From: Acidobacteriota bacterium
GTDB taxonomy: Bacteria; Acidobacteriota; Terriglobia; UBA7540
NCBI GenBank assembly: GCA_021784615.1
Contig: JAJYHU010000334.1
Span: forward strand, 1 to 7,891
Length of the DNA stretch: 7,891 nucleotides
Direction of reading: 5' to 3'
A program made the position numbers and the translations under genes. The notes beneath the pieces are model-generated. The model did no database searches. It saw nothing but the letters and a program-made list of their open reading frames with translations, and was not told the origin of the DNA. This document shows, in pieces, positions 1-6,758 of the stretch (positions are counted from its first letter, which is position 1; each line of letters starts with the position of its first letter).

Positions 1-421
1 CAAAGCCGATGGGGAAGAAAACCACCTTCTGATCCGGATTAGCGCGGGCGATCTTCAGGCAATCGAGCGGAGAATAGACGACGCGGACGTCGGCGCCTTG
101 CGACTTCAGCGTGAAAAGGTCGCACTCGGACCCCGGAACGCGCAGCATGTCCCCAAAAGAACAGAAGATCACTCCCGGACGGCGCGCGATGGCGTGGGCT
201 TTGTCAATCAGTTCCAGTGAAGTGACGCAGACCGGGCAGCCCGGCCCATGGACAAGTTCAATCCCTTCCGGCAGCAGGTTATCGATGCCGTATTTGACGA
301 TCGAGTGCGTTTGCCCGCCGCACACTTCCATCAAAACCCACGGGCGGGTCTGGATGCGCCGGATTTCCCCGATCAGCTTGCCGGCGATTCGCTCGCTGCG
401 GTATTCGTCGAGATATCTCAC
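1..421 (-). CDS. hypD: HypD, hydrogenase iron-ligand assembly protein (partial, 3' end outside window)
   Basis: HypD is a cytoplasmic [4Fe-4S] protein. With HypC it forms the scaffold on which the Fe(CN)2CO group of [NiFe]-hydrogenases is built, using cyanide supplied by HypE/HypF. I translated the first 140 codons by hand. They contain the family signatures MEVCGGQTH (residues 31-39), HGPGCPVCVT (58-67) and CSFGDMLRVPGS (87-98). Cys34, Cys62 and Cys65 fall where E. coli HypD has its essential Cys41 and its Cys69/Cys72. The start is a GTG that overlaps the hypC stop (GTGA). It is chosen because GGAAGGAGG lies 9 nt upstream and because the N-terminus RYLDEYR fits the family. The C-terminal part with the iron-sulfur cysteines lies beyond the left edge. 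No frameshift is seen. Family identity is close to certain. Confidence 0.97.
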   Translation of the reverse strand, partial: MRYLDEYRSERIAGKLIGEIRRIQTRPWVLMEVCGGQTHSIVKYGIDNLLPEGIELVHGPGCPVCVTSLELIDKAHAIARRPGVIFCSFGDMLRVPGSECDLFTLKSQGADVRVVYSPLDCLKIARANPDQKVVFFPIGF

Positions 422-684
422 GAATTCGGGCCTCCTTCCGGGGAATCTTCCAGTTCGCTGAGATGTCCCATTTCTTCGAGCAGTTGATACGTGCGCGCTG
501 CTTCTTCCGCGTCAACCTTGCTGATGGCAAAACCCACGTGGACCACCACGTAATCGTCCACCTGGGCTTCCGGCGTATATTCCAGGCAGGCTTCGCGGAC
601 GATTCCGCCGAACTGCACTTTGGCCATCCGCAATCCGTTCACGTCGAAAGATTCCAGCACCTTGCCGGGAATGCCCAGGCACAT
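418..684 (-). CDS. hypC: HypC/HybG-family hydrogenase maturation chaperone
   Basis: This is a complete 88-residue protein, normal length for the family. HypC is a small OB-fold chaperone that binds HypD, carries the Fe(CN)2CO unit and delivers it to the hydrogenase large-subunit precursor. The N-terminus MCLGIPGKV is the diagnostic motif, and Cys2 is the ligand and partner-binding residue exposed after Met removal. The downstream DDYVVVHVGFAI segment (residues 43-54) includes the conserved His49. The ATG lies 1 nt after the hypF TAA, with GAGG about 5 nt upstream that is itself inside the last hypF codons. The TGA overlaps the hypD GTG. The C-terminal tail (GHLSELEDSPEGGPNS) is acidic and variable, as usual. 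One polycistronic message with hypF and hypD is very likely. There is nothing anomalous here. Confidence 0.98.
   Translation of the reverse strand: MCLGIPGKVLESFDVNGLRMAKVQFGGIVREACLEYTPEAQVDDYVVVHVGFAISKVDAEEAARTYQLLEEMGHLSELEDSPEGGPNS
431..439 (-). promoter_or_regulatory. Ribosome binding site that sets the hypD GTG start
   Basis: The minus strand reads GGAAGGAGG inside the last codons of hypC, 9 nt before the GTG at 421-419. This strong Shine-Dalgarno match supports a GTG start for hypD and translational coupling with hypC. Confidence 0.75.
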
Positions 685-685
685 G

Positions 686-3031
686 TTAACCTCGCTTGAT
701 CAGTTCATCGGCAATAACCGCTTGCCCGAGAGAAATGCCGCCGTCGTTGGGCGGAACCTGCGAATGCAGGAAAACTTCAAACCCGCTGCTCCGCAATTCC
801 TTGACGGCTCGCTTCACGAGAAGCATATTCTGAAATGTCCCGCCGCTAAGGCAAACTTTGTTCAGGCGGCCGGTTGTCCGCAAGCGCCGGCATATTTCCG
901 CGATCACTTGCGCCAGAGTGTTGTGAAATTTGGCCGCCGCCGCGCCCGCGGGCTCGCCTTGCCCTGCGTCCTGCGCCATCCGTTCAATCGCGGGCCGCAT
1001 ATCAATTTCCCAAGGTTCGCCCGAAAGAATATCAAACGGATAGCTGGCGTCAATGTTTTCAAGGGCCGCCATTTCCAGTTCGATGGCCGCCTGGCCCTCG
1101 AAATTGATTTCCTGGCGCAGGCCCAGGATGGAAGCCGCCGCGTCGAAGAGCCTGCCGCAAGAGGAAGTCTCGACCGTGTTGATTCCTTTGGCCAGCATGG
1201 CTTCAACCAATGTCAGTTTCCTTTGGGGGATTTGCCGGAACAAAGGGATGTCCAAGCCGCTGATCTTTCCGCCGAAGGTTTCACGCAGATAGCTCAAGGC
1301 TGAGCGCCAAGGCTGGCGGATTGCCGCATCGCCGCCGGCCAGGGGAACGTAGCGGAAGTGAGCGCGGCGCTCGAAGCCGCCGAAATCCGCCACCATGAAT
1401 TCGCCACCCCAGATTTTCCCGTCCGTGCCGAAGCCGGTCCCGTCGAAAGCCACGCCGATCACTTTTTCCCGCAAATGATTTTCCGCCATGCAACTGGCGA
1501 TGTGCGCATGATGGTGCTGCACGCCGGCCTTTTGAAGATTTGGCAAACCCTCGGCGAATTTGGCGCTGACGTAAAGGGGGTGCAGATCATAGGCCGCAAT
1601 CCGGGGTTCAACGTGAAACAGGTTTTTGAGATTGGCGAGGGTTTCCTCAAAGAAGGCCAGCGTCTCGTAGTTTTCCAGGTCGCCGATATGCTGGCTCAAA
1701 ATGGCATAGCGATTCTTGGTAAGGCAAAACGTGTTCTTCAGTTCCGCTCCGCACGCCAGGATCTCTTGCATGTTGAATCCCATGTCAATGGGAGCAGGCG
1801 CAAAGCCGCGCGAGCGCCGGAAAACACGCTGCTTGCCTTCGAAAATCCGCACCACGGAATCATCCGTCCGCATGTGGATCGCGCGGTTGTGCAGCAGATA
1901 GGCGTCCGCGATCCCGTGCAGGCGCGGCCACGCCTCGCGGTTGCGGCTGACAATCGGTTCTTCGCTGGCGTTGCCGCTGGTCATGACCAGGGCATTGAAG
2001 GCCGGCGGACTTTCCAACGAATCGCTGAACAGCAAATAGTGCAGCGGGGTGTAGGGCAGCATCACTCCCAGGGTCCGGTTGTGCGGAGCGGCCGCAGGTG
2101 AAATTTTCCCGCTCGGACGGCGCGGCAAAATGACGATGGGCCGGCGCGCATCGAGCAACGTCTTGCGATCGGCGTCCGAAACAAGGCAAAACTTTTTGAC
2201 GGCTTCAATATCCCGGGCCATCAGCGCGAAAGGTTTGTCGCTCCGCCGCTTGCGCTCCCGCAGCTGCGCAACCGCCTGATGATTCTCGGCGTCGCAGGCA
2301 AGATGAAATCCGCCAAGGCCTTTGATGGCCAGGATTTTGCCTTCGCCCAGCAGCCGGCGGGCTTCGTGAAGAATCGCAAGGCTGGATATTGGCGAATCAA
2401 ACGCGATGGGGCCTTGGCGGGATAACACAGCGTCATCCAGCAGGGCCAGCGACGGACCGCAATCGGGACAGGCATTCGGCTGGGCGTGGAAGCGGCGGTC
2501 GCCGGGGTCGTCATACTCCGCCTGGCACCGGACGCACATTTGGAACGATGCCATGGTGGTAAGAGGCCGGTCGTAAGGGATGTCCTGAACGATCGTGTAG
2601 CGCGGCCCGCAGTTGGTGCAGTTCGTGAAGGGGTAGCCGTAACGCCGGTTTCGAGGGTCCGTAAAATCACGCAGGCAATCATCGCAGGTTGCAACATCGG
2701 CCGAGACCAGCGCAAACTTTTGCTCTTCAGAAAGGCTATCGAGAATCCTGAATCCGGGCTCGCCGTTCGGCGCAACTTCTGCAACCGCGACATCCGAGAT
2801 TTGCGCCAGGGGAGGCGACTGGCTCCGGATGCCTTCCAAAAAGCGGGCCAACATCACGTCGCTGCCCTCGATTTCAGCAATCACGCCGTCGGAGGAATTC
2901 AGGACAAAGCCGGATAAGCCCAGCGTTTGCGCAAGGCGGAAAACAAAGGGGCGGAAACCCACGCCCTGCACGACGCCCCGGACGTGGATCTGCTTGCGTT
3001 TTCTGGTTGCACTGCGTTCCAGTGGGATCAT
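686..3031 (-). CDS. hypF: HypF, carbamoyltransferase for hydrogenase cyanide ligand synthesis
   Basis: HypF converts carbamoyl phosphate and ATP to carbamoyl-AMP and transfers the carbamoyl group to the C-terminal cysteine of HypE, which dehydrates it to thiocyanate. At 781 residues it is full length. Domains in order: acylphosphatase-like (about 14-100; VRGVVQGVGFRPF at 17-29); a double zinc finger with Cys116/119/138/141 and Cys166/169/188/191, exactly the family spacing CX2CX18CX2CX24CX2CX18CX2C; a YrdC-like nucleotide-binding domain (about 205-410; KGLGGFHLACDA at 237-248); and a Kae1-like domain (about 425-781) with HHHAH at 506-510, DGTGFG at 530-535, LSGGTFQN at 728-735 and NDGGISLGQ near the end. 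The ATG at 3031 is the only plausible start, since a TGA lies in frame 27 nt upstream. Its Shine-Dalgarno is poor (AAGGA about 14 nt away). It is first in the operon within the window. Confidence 0.98.
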   Translation of the reverse strand: MIPLERSATRKRKQIHVRGVVQGVGFRPFVFRLAQTLGLSGFVLNSSDGVIAEIEGSDVMLARFLEGIRSQSPPLAQISDVAVAEVAPNGEPGFRILDSLSEEQKFALVSADVATCDDCLRDFTDPRNRRYGYPFTNCTNCGPRYTIVQDIPYDRPLTTMASFQMCVRCQAEYDDPGDRRFHAQPNACPDCGPSLALLDDAVLSRQGPIAFDSPISSLAILHEARRLLGEGKILAIKGLGGFHLACDAENHQAVAQLRERKRRSDKPFALMARDIEAVKKFCLVSDADRKTLLDARRPIVILPRRPSGKISPAAAPHNRTLGVMLPYTPLHYLLFSDSLESPPAFNALVMTSGNASEEPIVSRNREAWPRLHGIADAYLLHNRAIHMRTDDSVVRIFEGKQRVFRRSRGFAPAPIDMGFNMQEILACGAELKNTFCLTKNRYAILSQHIGDLENYETLAFFEETLANLKNLFHVEPRIAAYDLHPLYVSAKFAEGLPNLQKAGVQHHHAHIASCMAENHLREKVIGVAFDGTGFGTDGKIWGGEFMVADFGGFERRAHFRYVPLAGGDAAIRQPWRSALSYLRETFGGKISGLDIPLFRQIPQRKLTLVEAMLAKGINTVETSSCGRLFDAAASILGLRQEINFEGQAAIELEMAALENIDASYPFDILSGEPWEIDMRPAIERMAQDAGQGEPAGAAAAKFHNTLAQVIAEICRRLRTTGRLNKVCLSGGTFQNMLLVKRAVKELRSSGFEVFLHSQVPPNDGGISLGQAVIADELIKRG

Positions 3032-3219
3032 GGCCAGCGTGCCAGTCCTTGATCACGCGCTTTTAGTTTACCCCATAACGAAAGGACAAGTCAGAGGGCG
3101 CCTTTCCGGCTGCCGGCGCGCCGGAGGGCCGCGTCCGGTTGTGAACTCGAGTGTTGCAGTTTCTGCCGTGTGCGGTACACTGGCGACTCAGGAGTCCAAA
3201 CGAACTTGCGAGGCGATGC
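3032..3219. promoter_or_regulatory. Divergent intergenic region between hypF and the ROK kinase gene
   Basis: These 188 bases must hold promoters for both diverging units. On the plus strand, TTGCAG (3154-3159), a 16-nt gap and TACACT (3176-3181) form a weak sigma70-like pair ahead of the kinase gene. On the minus strand an AT-richer patch (3060-3090) precedes hypF, but I see no convincing -35/-10 pair. A perfect 12-bp palindrome, CCGGCGCGCCGG, sits at 3113-3124. I see no open frame with coding character and no sigma54-type GG-N10-GC box that I would defend. Confidence 0.35.
3210..3213 (+). promoter_or_regulatory. Ribosome binding site that sets the ROK kinase start
   Basis: GAGG lies 6 nt before the ATG at 3220. 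It favours this start over the in-frame upstream codon at 3151, which would add 23 residues unlike any ROK N-terminus. Confidence 0.6.
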
Positions 3220-4203
3220 ATGACGAGACCGGCTGTGTGCTACGTGGGAGTTGACCTGGGCGGAACCAGTTTGCGGGCTTTGGCGGTGGATGGCGAGAAC
3301 AAGATTCTGGCGGTCAAGAAGGTGCGGACGCTGCGCGGCGGGGGGCCGGGCCGGCTGATCAACAGAATTGCGACGCTGGTTGAAGCGACGCTCCGGGATG
3401 CGGGCGTAAGCCGCTCCAGGGTGCGGGCCGTCAGCGTCGGCGCGCCCGGGCCGATTGACCGCGTGCGGGGCATTGTTGAAGAAGCCCCGAACCTGGGGTG
3501 GAAGAGAGTTCCGCTTCGGGCGGAGCTTCGCCAGTTGCTGCGCGTTCCGGTGTTTGTTGAGAATGACGTCAACGTGGGGCTTATGGGCGAGCATGCTCTT
3601 GGCGCGGGCCGCGGCGCCAGGAACGCGGTGGGAATTTTTGTGGGCACGGGCATTGGCGGCGCCCTGATCTTTGACGGCAAGCTTTACGAAGGCAGCCTCG
3701 GAGGCGCGGGTGAGATCGGCCACACGGTTCTCGCGATCAACGGACCCCTGTGCGGCTGCGGCCACCGGGGCTGCGTGGAAGCGCTGGCCAGCCGCACCGC
3801 CATGGAGCGCGACGTCCGCGCCGCCATCAAATCAGGCCGCAAAAGCAACGTGCTCAAGATCATGAAGAAGAAAAAAAAGGAGCGCATGACCAGCAGCATC
3901 ATCGTGTCGGCGCTTAAGAAAAATGATGCCGTCATGCAGGACGTGATGAAGCGCGCTCAATTTTACCTGGGAATCCTGGCGGCCAACGCCGTGAACCTGC
4001 TCGATCCGGAATGCGTGGTTTTCGGCGGCGGAATCGCCGAGAGGATGAAAGATGATTTTGTGGGCCCCATCCGCGAGACGGCCTATCAATATTTCCTGCG
4101 CCGGCCTGACCCTAAAGGCGTCAAGATTGTTTCCGGGCAACTCGGCGATAACGCCGGAGCCTTGGGCGCGATTGTTCTGGCAAGGCAGCGGCTTGAAGCG
4201 TGA
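3220..4203 (+). CDS. ROK-family sugar kinase (glucokinase-like)
   Basis: This 327-residue protein is a typical length for a ROK sugar kinase, which phosphorylates glucose or a related hexose with ATP in the cytoplasm. Visible motifs are the phosphate-binding DLGGTSLR (12-19), GAPGPID (74-80), ENDVN (114-118) with catalytic Asp116, GTGIGGALI (142-150), EIGH (165-168), and the ROK zinc site CGCGHRGCVEA (178-188), which uses His168, Cys178, Cys180 and Cys185. VVFGGGIAE (266-274) and GDNAGALGAI near the C-terminus complete the fold. There is no N-terminal helix-turn-helix, so this is a kinase rather than an NagC/XylR-type repressor. The ATG follows GAGG by 6 nt. A run of five lysines (216-220) is encoded across an A8 tract (3871-3878). 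The glycosidase gene 83 nt downstream suggests a shared role in sugar use. The exact substrate (glucose, ManNAc or other) cannot be read from the sequence. Confidence 0.95.
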   Translation: MTRPAVCYVGVDLGGTSLRALAVDGENKILAVKKVRTLRGGGPGRLINRIATLVEATLRDAGVSRSRVRAVSVGAPGPIDRVRGIVEEAPNLGWKRVPLRAELRQLLRVPVFVENDVNVGLMGEHALGAGRGARNAVGIFVGTGIGGALIFDGKLYEGSLGGAGEIGHTVLAINGPLCGCGHRGCVEALASRTAMERDVRAAIKSGRKSNVLKIMKKKKKERMTSSIIVSALKKNDAVMQDVMKRAQFYLGILAANAVNLLDPECVVFGGGIAERMKDDFVGPIRETAYQYFLRRPDPKGVKIVSGQLGDNAGALGAIVLARQRLEA

Positions 4204-4286
4204 AGGCCGCTATCCAGGGAGTTGCCAAACAGGTTCGCCGCTCGAAGAGTTTGTTTCCCCATAAACCGAAGATTTTGAGGTAGCGC

Positions 4287-6332
4287 ATGGCGCGAGAATC
4301 GAGCACCGTTCGGACCGGCCCCGGTGGCCGGAGTTGGACTATCGGCAACGGCCTGGTGGAGCGCGAGGTTCGCTTTGAGCCCGGCAAGGGCCTGACGACG
4401 GCCGGTTGGCGGTCGCTTGTCACCGGGACGGACTTCATGCGCCACGCGAAAGAGCCGGGAGCGGAATTCTCCTTTGTTGCAGACGGACAGCATTTCCGGG
4501 GCGCAGGCGGAGGTTTCGATTTCCTGGGAGCGGAAGTTGAAGAAATTGAGCCTCGCGGCAAGGCGCTTCACGTAAGGCTCCAGGCGCGCGCGCAAAAGCT
4601 TCAAGTGCGCGCCTCTTATGCCGTCTATGACGGCCATCCGGTGATCCGCAAATGGATTGAAATCCGTCACCTCGCGGACGCTCCAATCACCATCACGCAT
4701 CTGGTGTTTGAAGAGCTGAATCTGTCGGCGGCAGCGCCTGCGGAGATGCAACTCTCCGCATTTTATGCCGTCCAGCCGCGCGAGCTTTTTATAACGGGCC
4801 GGGTGGATGATGCGGCCATTCTTGAGCGCAACGCAAAAACGGGCGAGGGCGTTTGCCTTATGAACGAAGCTCGCGGCTGGATGAAGCGGACTGAAACGCA
4901 CAGCTGGGGCGGCAACTTCCGCCTGATGTTTGACACCGATCTTTTCCCGTTTGAGCGGCGCATTGCCCCGGGCGAAACTTACGCAAGCGCGAAAAGCTCG
5001 ATTGCCTTTTTCGTTGACGGCCACCGGTCGCTGGACCCTCGCTGGGTGATTCCCTCTTACACCGCCGGGGTCTTGCACCGCGGGGGCTCTGCTTACCGGC
5101 CTCCCTGGATTTACAACACCTGGGTGCCGTTCGGGCGCGGCATCAACGCCGGCGCTGTGAAGGAACTGATTCCGGTTGCCGGGCGCATGGGCTTTGACAT
5201 TTTCACCATTGATGACGGCTGGCAGGCTGAATACGGCGAGAACGCTGTCAATCTCCAGGCTTTCCCGAAAGGCCTGGATGAAATTCAGTCGCTTGCTGAA
5301 CGCCACAACATGCGGATGGGTTTGTGGGTTCCGCTGGCCGCCATCAGCGCCAAAACAAAAGTTTATCGGGAACATCCGGAATGGGTTTGCCGTGACGCGA
5401 GCGGCCAGCCCAAATTCACGGGCACGGCTTCCGGCATGCAGGCTGTGATGTGCATGGCCACGCCCTACCGCGAAGTTGCGGCCCAGCGGATCAGCGGCCT
5501 CATCACGCGGCATCACCTGAAGTATGTGAAGATCGACCTCACCACTGTCTTCAATGCCTATGGCGAATCGCCCGGCTGCTATGCCGCGGGCCACGACCAC
5601 CAGAGCTGGGCTGAATCGCTTGGCGGCATTTATGAAGGAATGGCGGAAGTGACGGAGCGCGTCTACCGCCGCCACCCGGACGTCCTTCTCGATCTCACCT
5701 TCGAACTCTGGGGCCAGAAGCACCTGATTGATTACGGCCTGCTCGCTTCGGGGGATCTCGACTGGATGAGCAACGTGGATGACACCACGCCGGAATCGGC
5801 CGGCCCCGTTCAGGCGCGATTGCTGCTCTATCAGCGCTCGCTTGCCATGCCGGCGGAGGCCATGCTGATCGGCAACCTGCTGGCGGAATCGCCGCCCATC
5901 GAGGAGCGTTTCTCTACCGCGATCGGCTCCGGGCCGCTGCTGCTGGGCGATCTGCGCAAGCTGAGTCCTGCGCAGCAGGACTGGTTCGGCGGGAAGGTCC
6001 GGTGGTTCAAGCGCTTGCGCTCGCGCACGGCCATCACGGAAGGCTTTTTCCCGCTCGGATCGTGGCTCCAGCCGGGCGCAGCCGCTTGGGACGGGTTTGC
6101 CCGTCTCAGCCGCAACGGAGAAGGTTTGATTGCGATCTTCAGGAATCAGTCCGGCGTTCGAAAGGTTCTGGTTCAGATTCCCGCATTCTGTGATGGGGAG
6201 TTTCGCCTGAACGCCACCATGACGGACATGCCCGCCGTGAAAGCCACGGGCAGGGAGCTGCGGTCGGGAATCGAACTTGCCCTTCCCGCCGAACATCCGG
6301 TTGAGGTTTTTGAAATTTCCCGCGCGCACTGA
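4287..6332 (+). CDS. Clan GH-D glycoside hydrolase, GH36-like alpha-galactosidase
   Basis: This is a 681-residue protein with no signal peptide, so probably cytoplasmic. Layout: N-terminal beta-supersandwich-like region (1-255), TIM barrel (about 270-560) and C-terminal beta-sandwich (about 590-681). This is the GH36 plan and a normal GH36 length. Barrel motifs are YNTWVPFG (276-283), FTIDDGWQ (306-313), MRMGLWVP (342-349), YVKIDL (413-418) with Asp417 as the probable nucleophile, and DWMSNVDDT (492-500), where Asp498 or Asp499 would be the acid/base equivalent to the W-x-S-D-D of GH36. The usual C-x-x-G-G-G-R substrate-recognition motif between these is absent; residues 468-476 read LDLTFELWG instead. 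The DDGWQ form also recalls plant raffinose-synthase/Sip1-like members of the same family. The ATG follows GAGG by 6 nt. Co-orientation with the kinase suggests an operon in which released galactose or glucose is used. Family assignment is firm; substrate is uncertain. Confidence 0.85.
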   Translation: MARESSTVRTGPGGRSWTIGNGLVEREVRFEPGKGLTTAGWRSLVTGTDFMRHAKEPGAEFSFVADGQHFRGAGGGFDFLGAEVEEIEPRGKALHVRLQARAQKLQVRASYAVYDGHPVIRKWIEIRHLADAPITITHLVFEELNLSAAAPAEMQLSAFYAVQPRELFITGRVDDAAILERNAKTGEGVCLMNEARGWMKRTETHSWGGNFRLMFDTDLFPFERRIAPGETYASAKSSIAFFVDGHRSLDPRWVIPSYTAGVLHRGGSAYRPPWIYNTWVPFGRGINAGAVKELIPVAGRMGFDIFTIDDGWQAEYGENAVNLQAFPKGLDEIQSLAERHNMRMGLWVPLAAISAKTKVYREHPEWVCRDASGQPKFTGTASGMQAVMCMATPYREVAAQRISGLITRHHLKYVKIDLTTVFNAYGESPGCYAAGHDHQSWAESLGGIYEGMAEVTERVYRRHPDVLLDLTFELWGQKHLIDYGLLASGDLDWMSNVDDTTPESAGPVQARLLLYQRSLAMPAEAMLIGNLLAESPPIEERFSTAIGSGPLLLGDLRKLSPAQQDWFGGKVRWFKRLRSRTAITEGFFPLGSWLQPGAAAWDGFARLSRNGEGLIAIFRNQSGVRKVLVQIPAFCDGEFRLNATMTDMPAVKATGRELRSGIELALPAEHPVEVFEISRAH

Positions 6333-6484
6333 AACTGTGCGAATCCGAACGGCCTCTTTATCAAGCCGTCACGTCTTCACTCGGCCTTGAAATCCGCGAA
6401 TTACTCTGTGCCTTCTGCTACCATGGAGCCAGCACGTGATTCTCCATCAGCCGGGCAAACAGGCGCGTGCTCAAACCCAACTCA

Positions 6485-6491
6485 AGAGAGG
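6485..6491 (+). promoter_or_regulatory. Ribosome binding site of the 54-residue protein
   Basis: AGAGAGG lies 7 nt before the ATG at 6499. It decides this start over an in-frame codon at 6436 that lacks a comparable site. Confidence 0.6.
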
Positions 6492-6498
6492 TCTTACC

Positions 6499-6663
6499 AT
6501 GGCAAACGCGGTCGATCGCGACATCACCAAGGAAATCATGATTGCCTACATCGCCCACAGCAACGCGGCAGGCGCGCTGTTTAACCCGGACAGCATCAAG
6601 GGTCTGCAATTCGAGTCGGTGTGTGACCGCATCATGAAAATGGTCACGGAGTCTGTCCGCTAG
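6499..6663 (+). CDS. Small protein of unknown function, 54 residues
   Basis: I do not recognise this protein. It begins MANAVDRDITKEIMIAYIAH and ends IMKMVTESVR. It looks soluble and helical, with an amphipathic N-terminal helix around residues 8-20, a short N-P-D-S-I-K-G turn region near 29-35, and a second helix (about 38-53) containing one cysteine. There is no signal peptide, membrane segment or metal-binding pattern. Evidence that it is real: a strong Shine-Dalgarno at good spacing, codons rich in ATC, AAG, GCC and ACC like well-expressed genes, and a sensible amino-acid mix. It follows the hydrolase gene by 166 nt with only a weak ACGGC/GCCGT inverted repeat between, so it may have its own promoter. 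REP-like hairpins start directly after its stop. A chance frame cannot be excluded without homologues. Confidence 0.55.
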   Translation: MANAVDRDITKEIMIAYIAHSNAAGALFNPDSIKGLQFESVCDRIMKMVTESVR

Positions 6664-6683
6664 TGTAGCGTCCTGTAATGGAG

Positions 6684-6757
6684 TGGACAATGTAGCGCCG
6701 CCGTCCCGGCGGCATTTGCCGGCAGGACGCCGGCGTTACGGACGTGCCGATTGTCCA
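6684..6757. repeat. REPIN-like element: two inverted GTAG-type hairpins within an outer inverted repeat
   Basis: The left unit (6692-6713) begins GTAGCGCC and contains GCCGCC-gtccc-GGCGGC, a perfect 6-bp stem. After a 4-nt spacer the right unit (6718-6739) is an inverted near copy: GCCGGC-aggac-GCCGGC ending in GTTAC. The two units match at 18 of 22 positions in inverted alignment. Perfect 8-bp outer arms, TGGACAAT (6684-6691) and ATTGTCCA (6750-6757), enclose the pair. A GTAG head followed by a palindrome, in paired inverted copies, is the known form of REP elements and REPINs mobilised by RAYT transposases. No such transposase is in this window. Another TGTAGCG occurs at 6664-6670 directly after the small-protein stop, with only a weak GTCC/GGAC hairpin. 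Confidence 0.65.
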
Positions 6758-6758
6758 G

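Noticed and set aside
1358..2101. Plus-strand open frame of 247 codons within hypF
   Set aside because: It lies opposite the Kae1-like and YrdC-like parts of HypF, shows no recognisable motif and has no ribosome binding site.
3091..3765. Minus-strand frame of 224 codons crossing the divergent promoter region and the kinase 5' half
   Set aside because: It overlaps the well-supported ROK kinase gene, and its composition is that of an antisense shadow.
4086..6329. Minus-strand open frame of 747 codons opposite the hydrolase gene
   Set aside because: It is antisense to a gene with clear family motifs, its translation is Arg/Ala/His-rich without domains, and long antisense frames are expected where third positions are GC-rich.
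6436..6498. Longer start for the 54-residue protein at 6436
   Set aside because: The extra 21 residues are low in coding character, and the strong Shine-Dalgarno points to 6499.
6664..6690. TGTAGCGTCCTGTAATGG as the end of an insertion sequence
   Set aside because: No matching opposite end, target duplication or transposase remnant is visible; it fits better as a degraded relative of the neighbouring GTAGCGC repeats.
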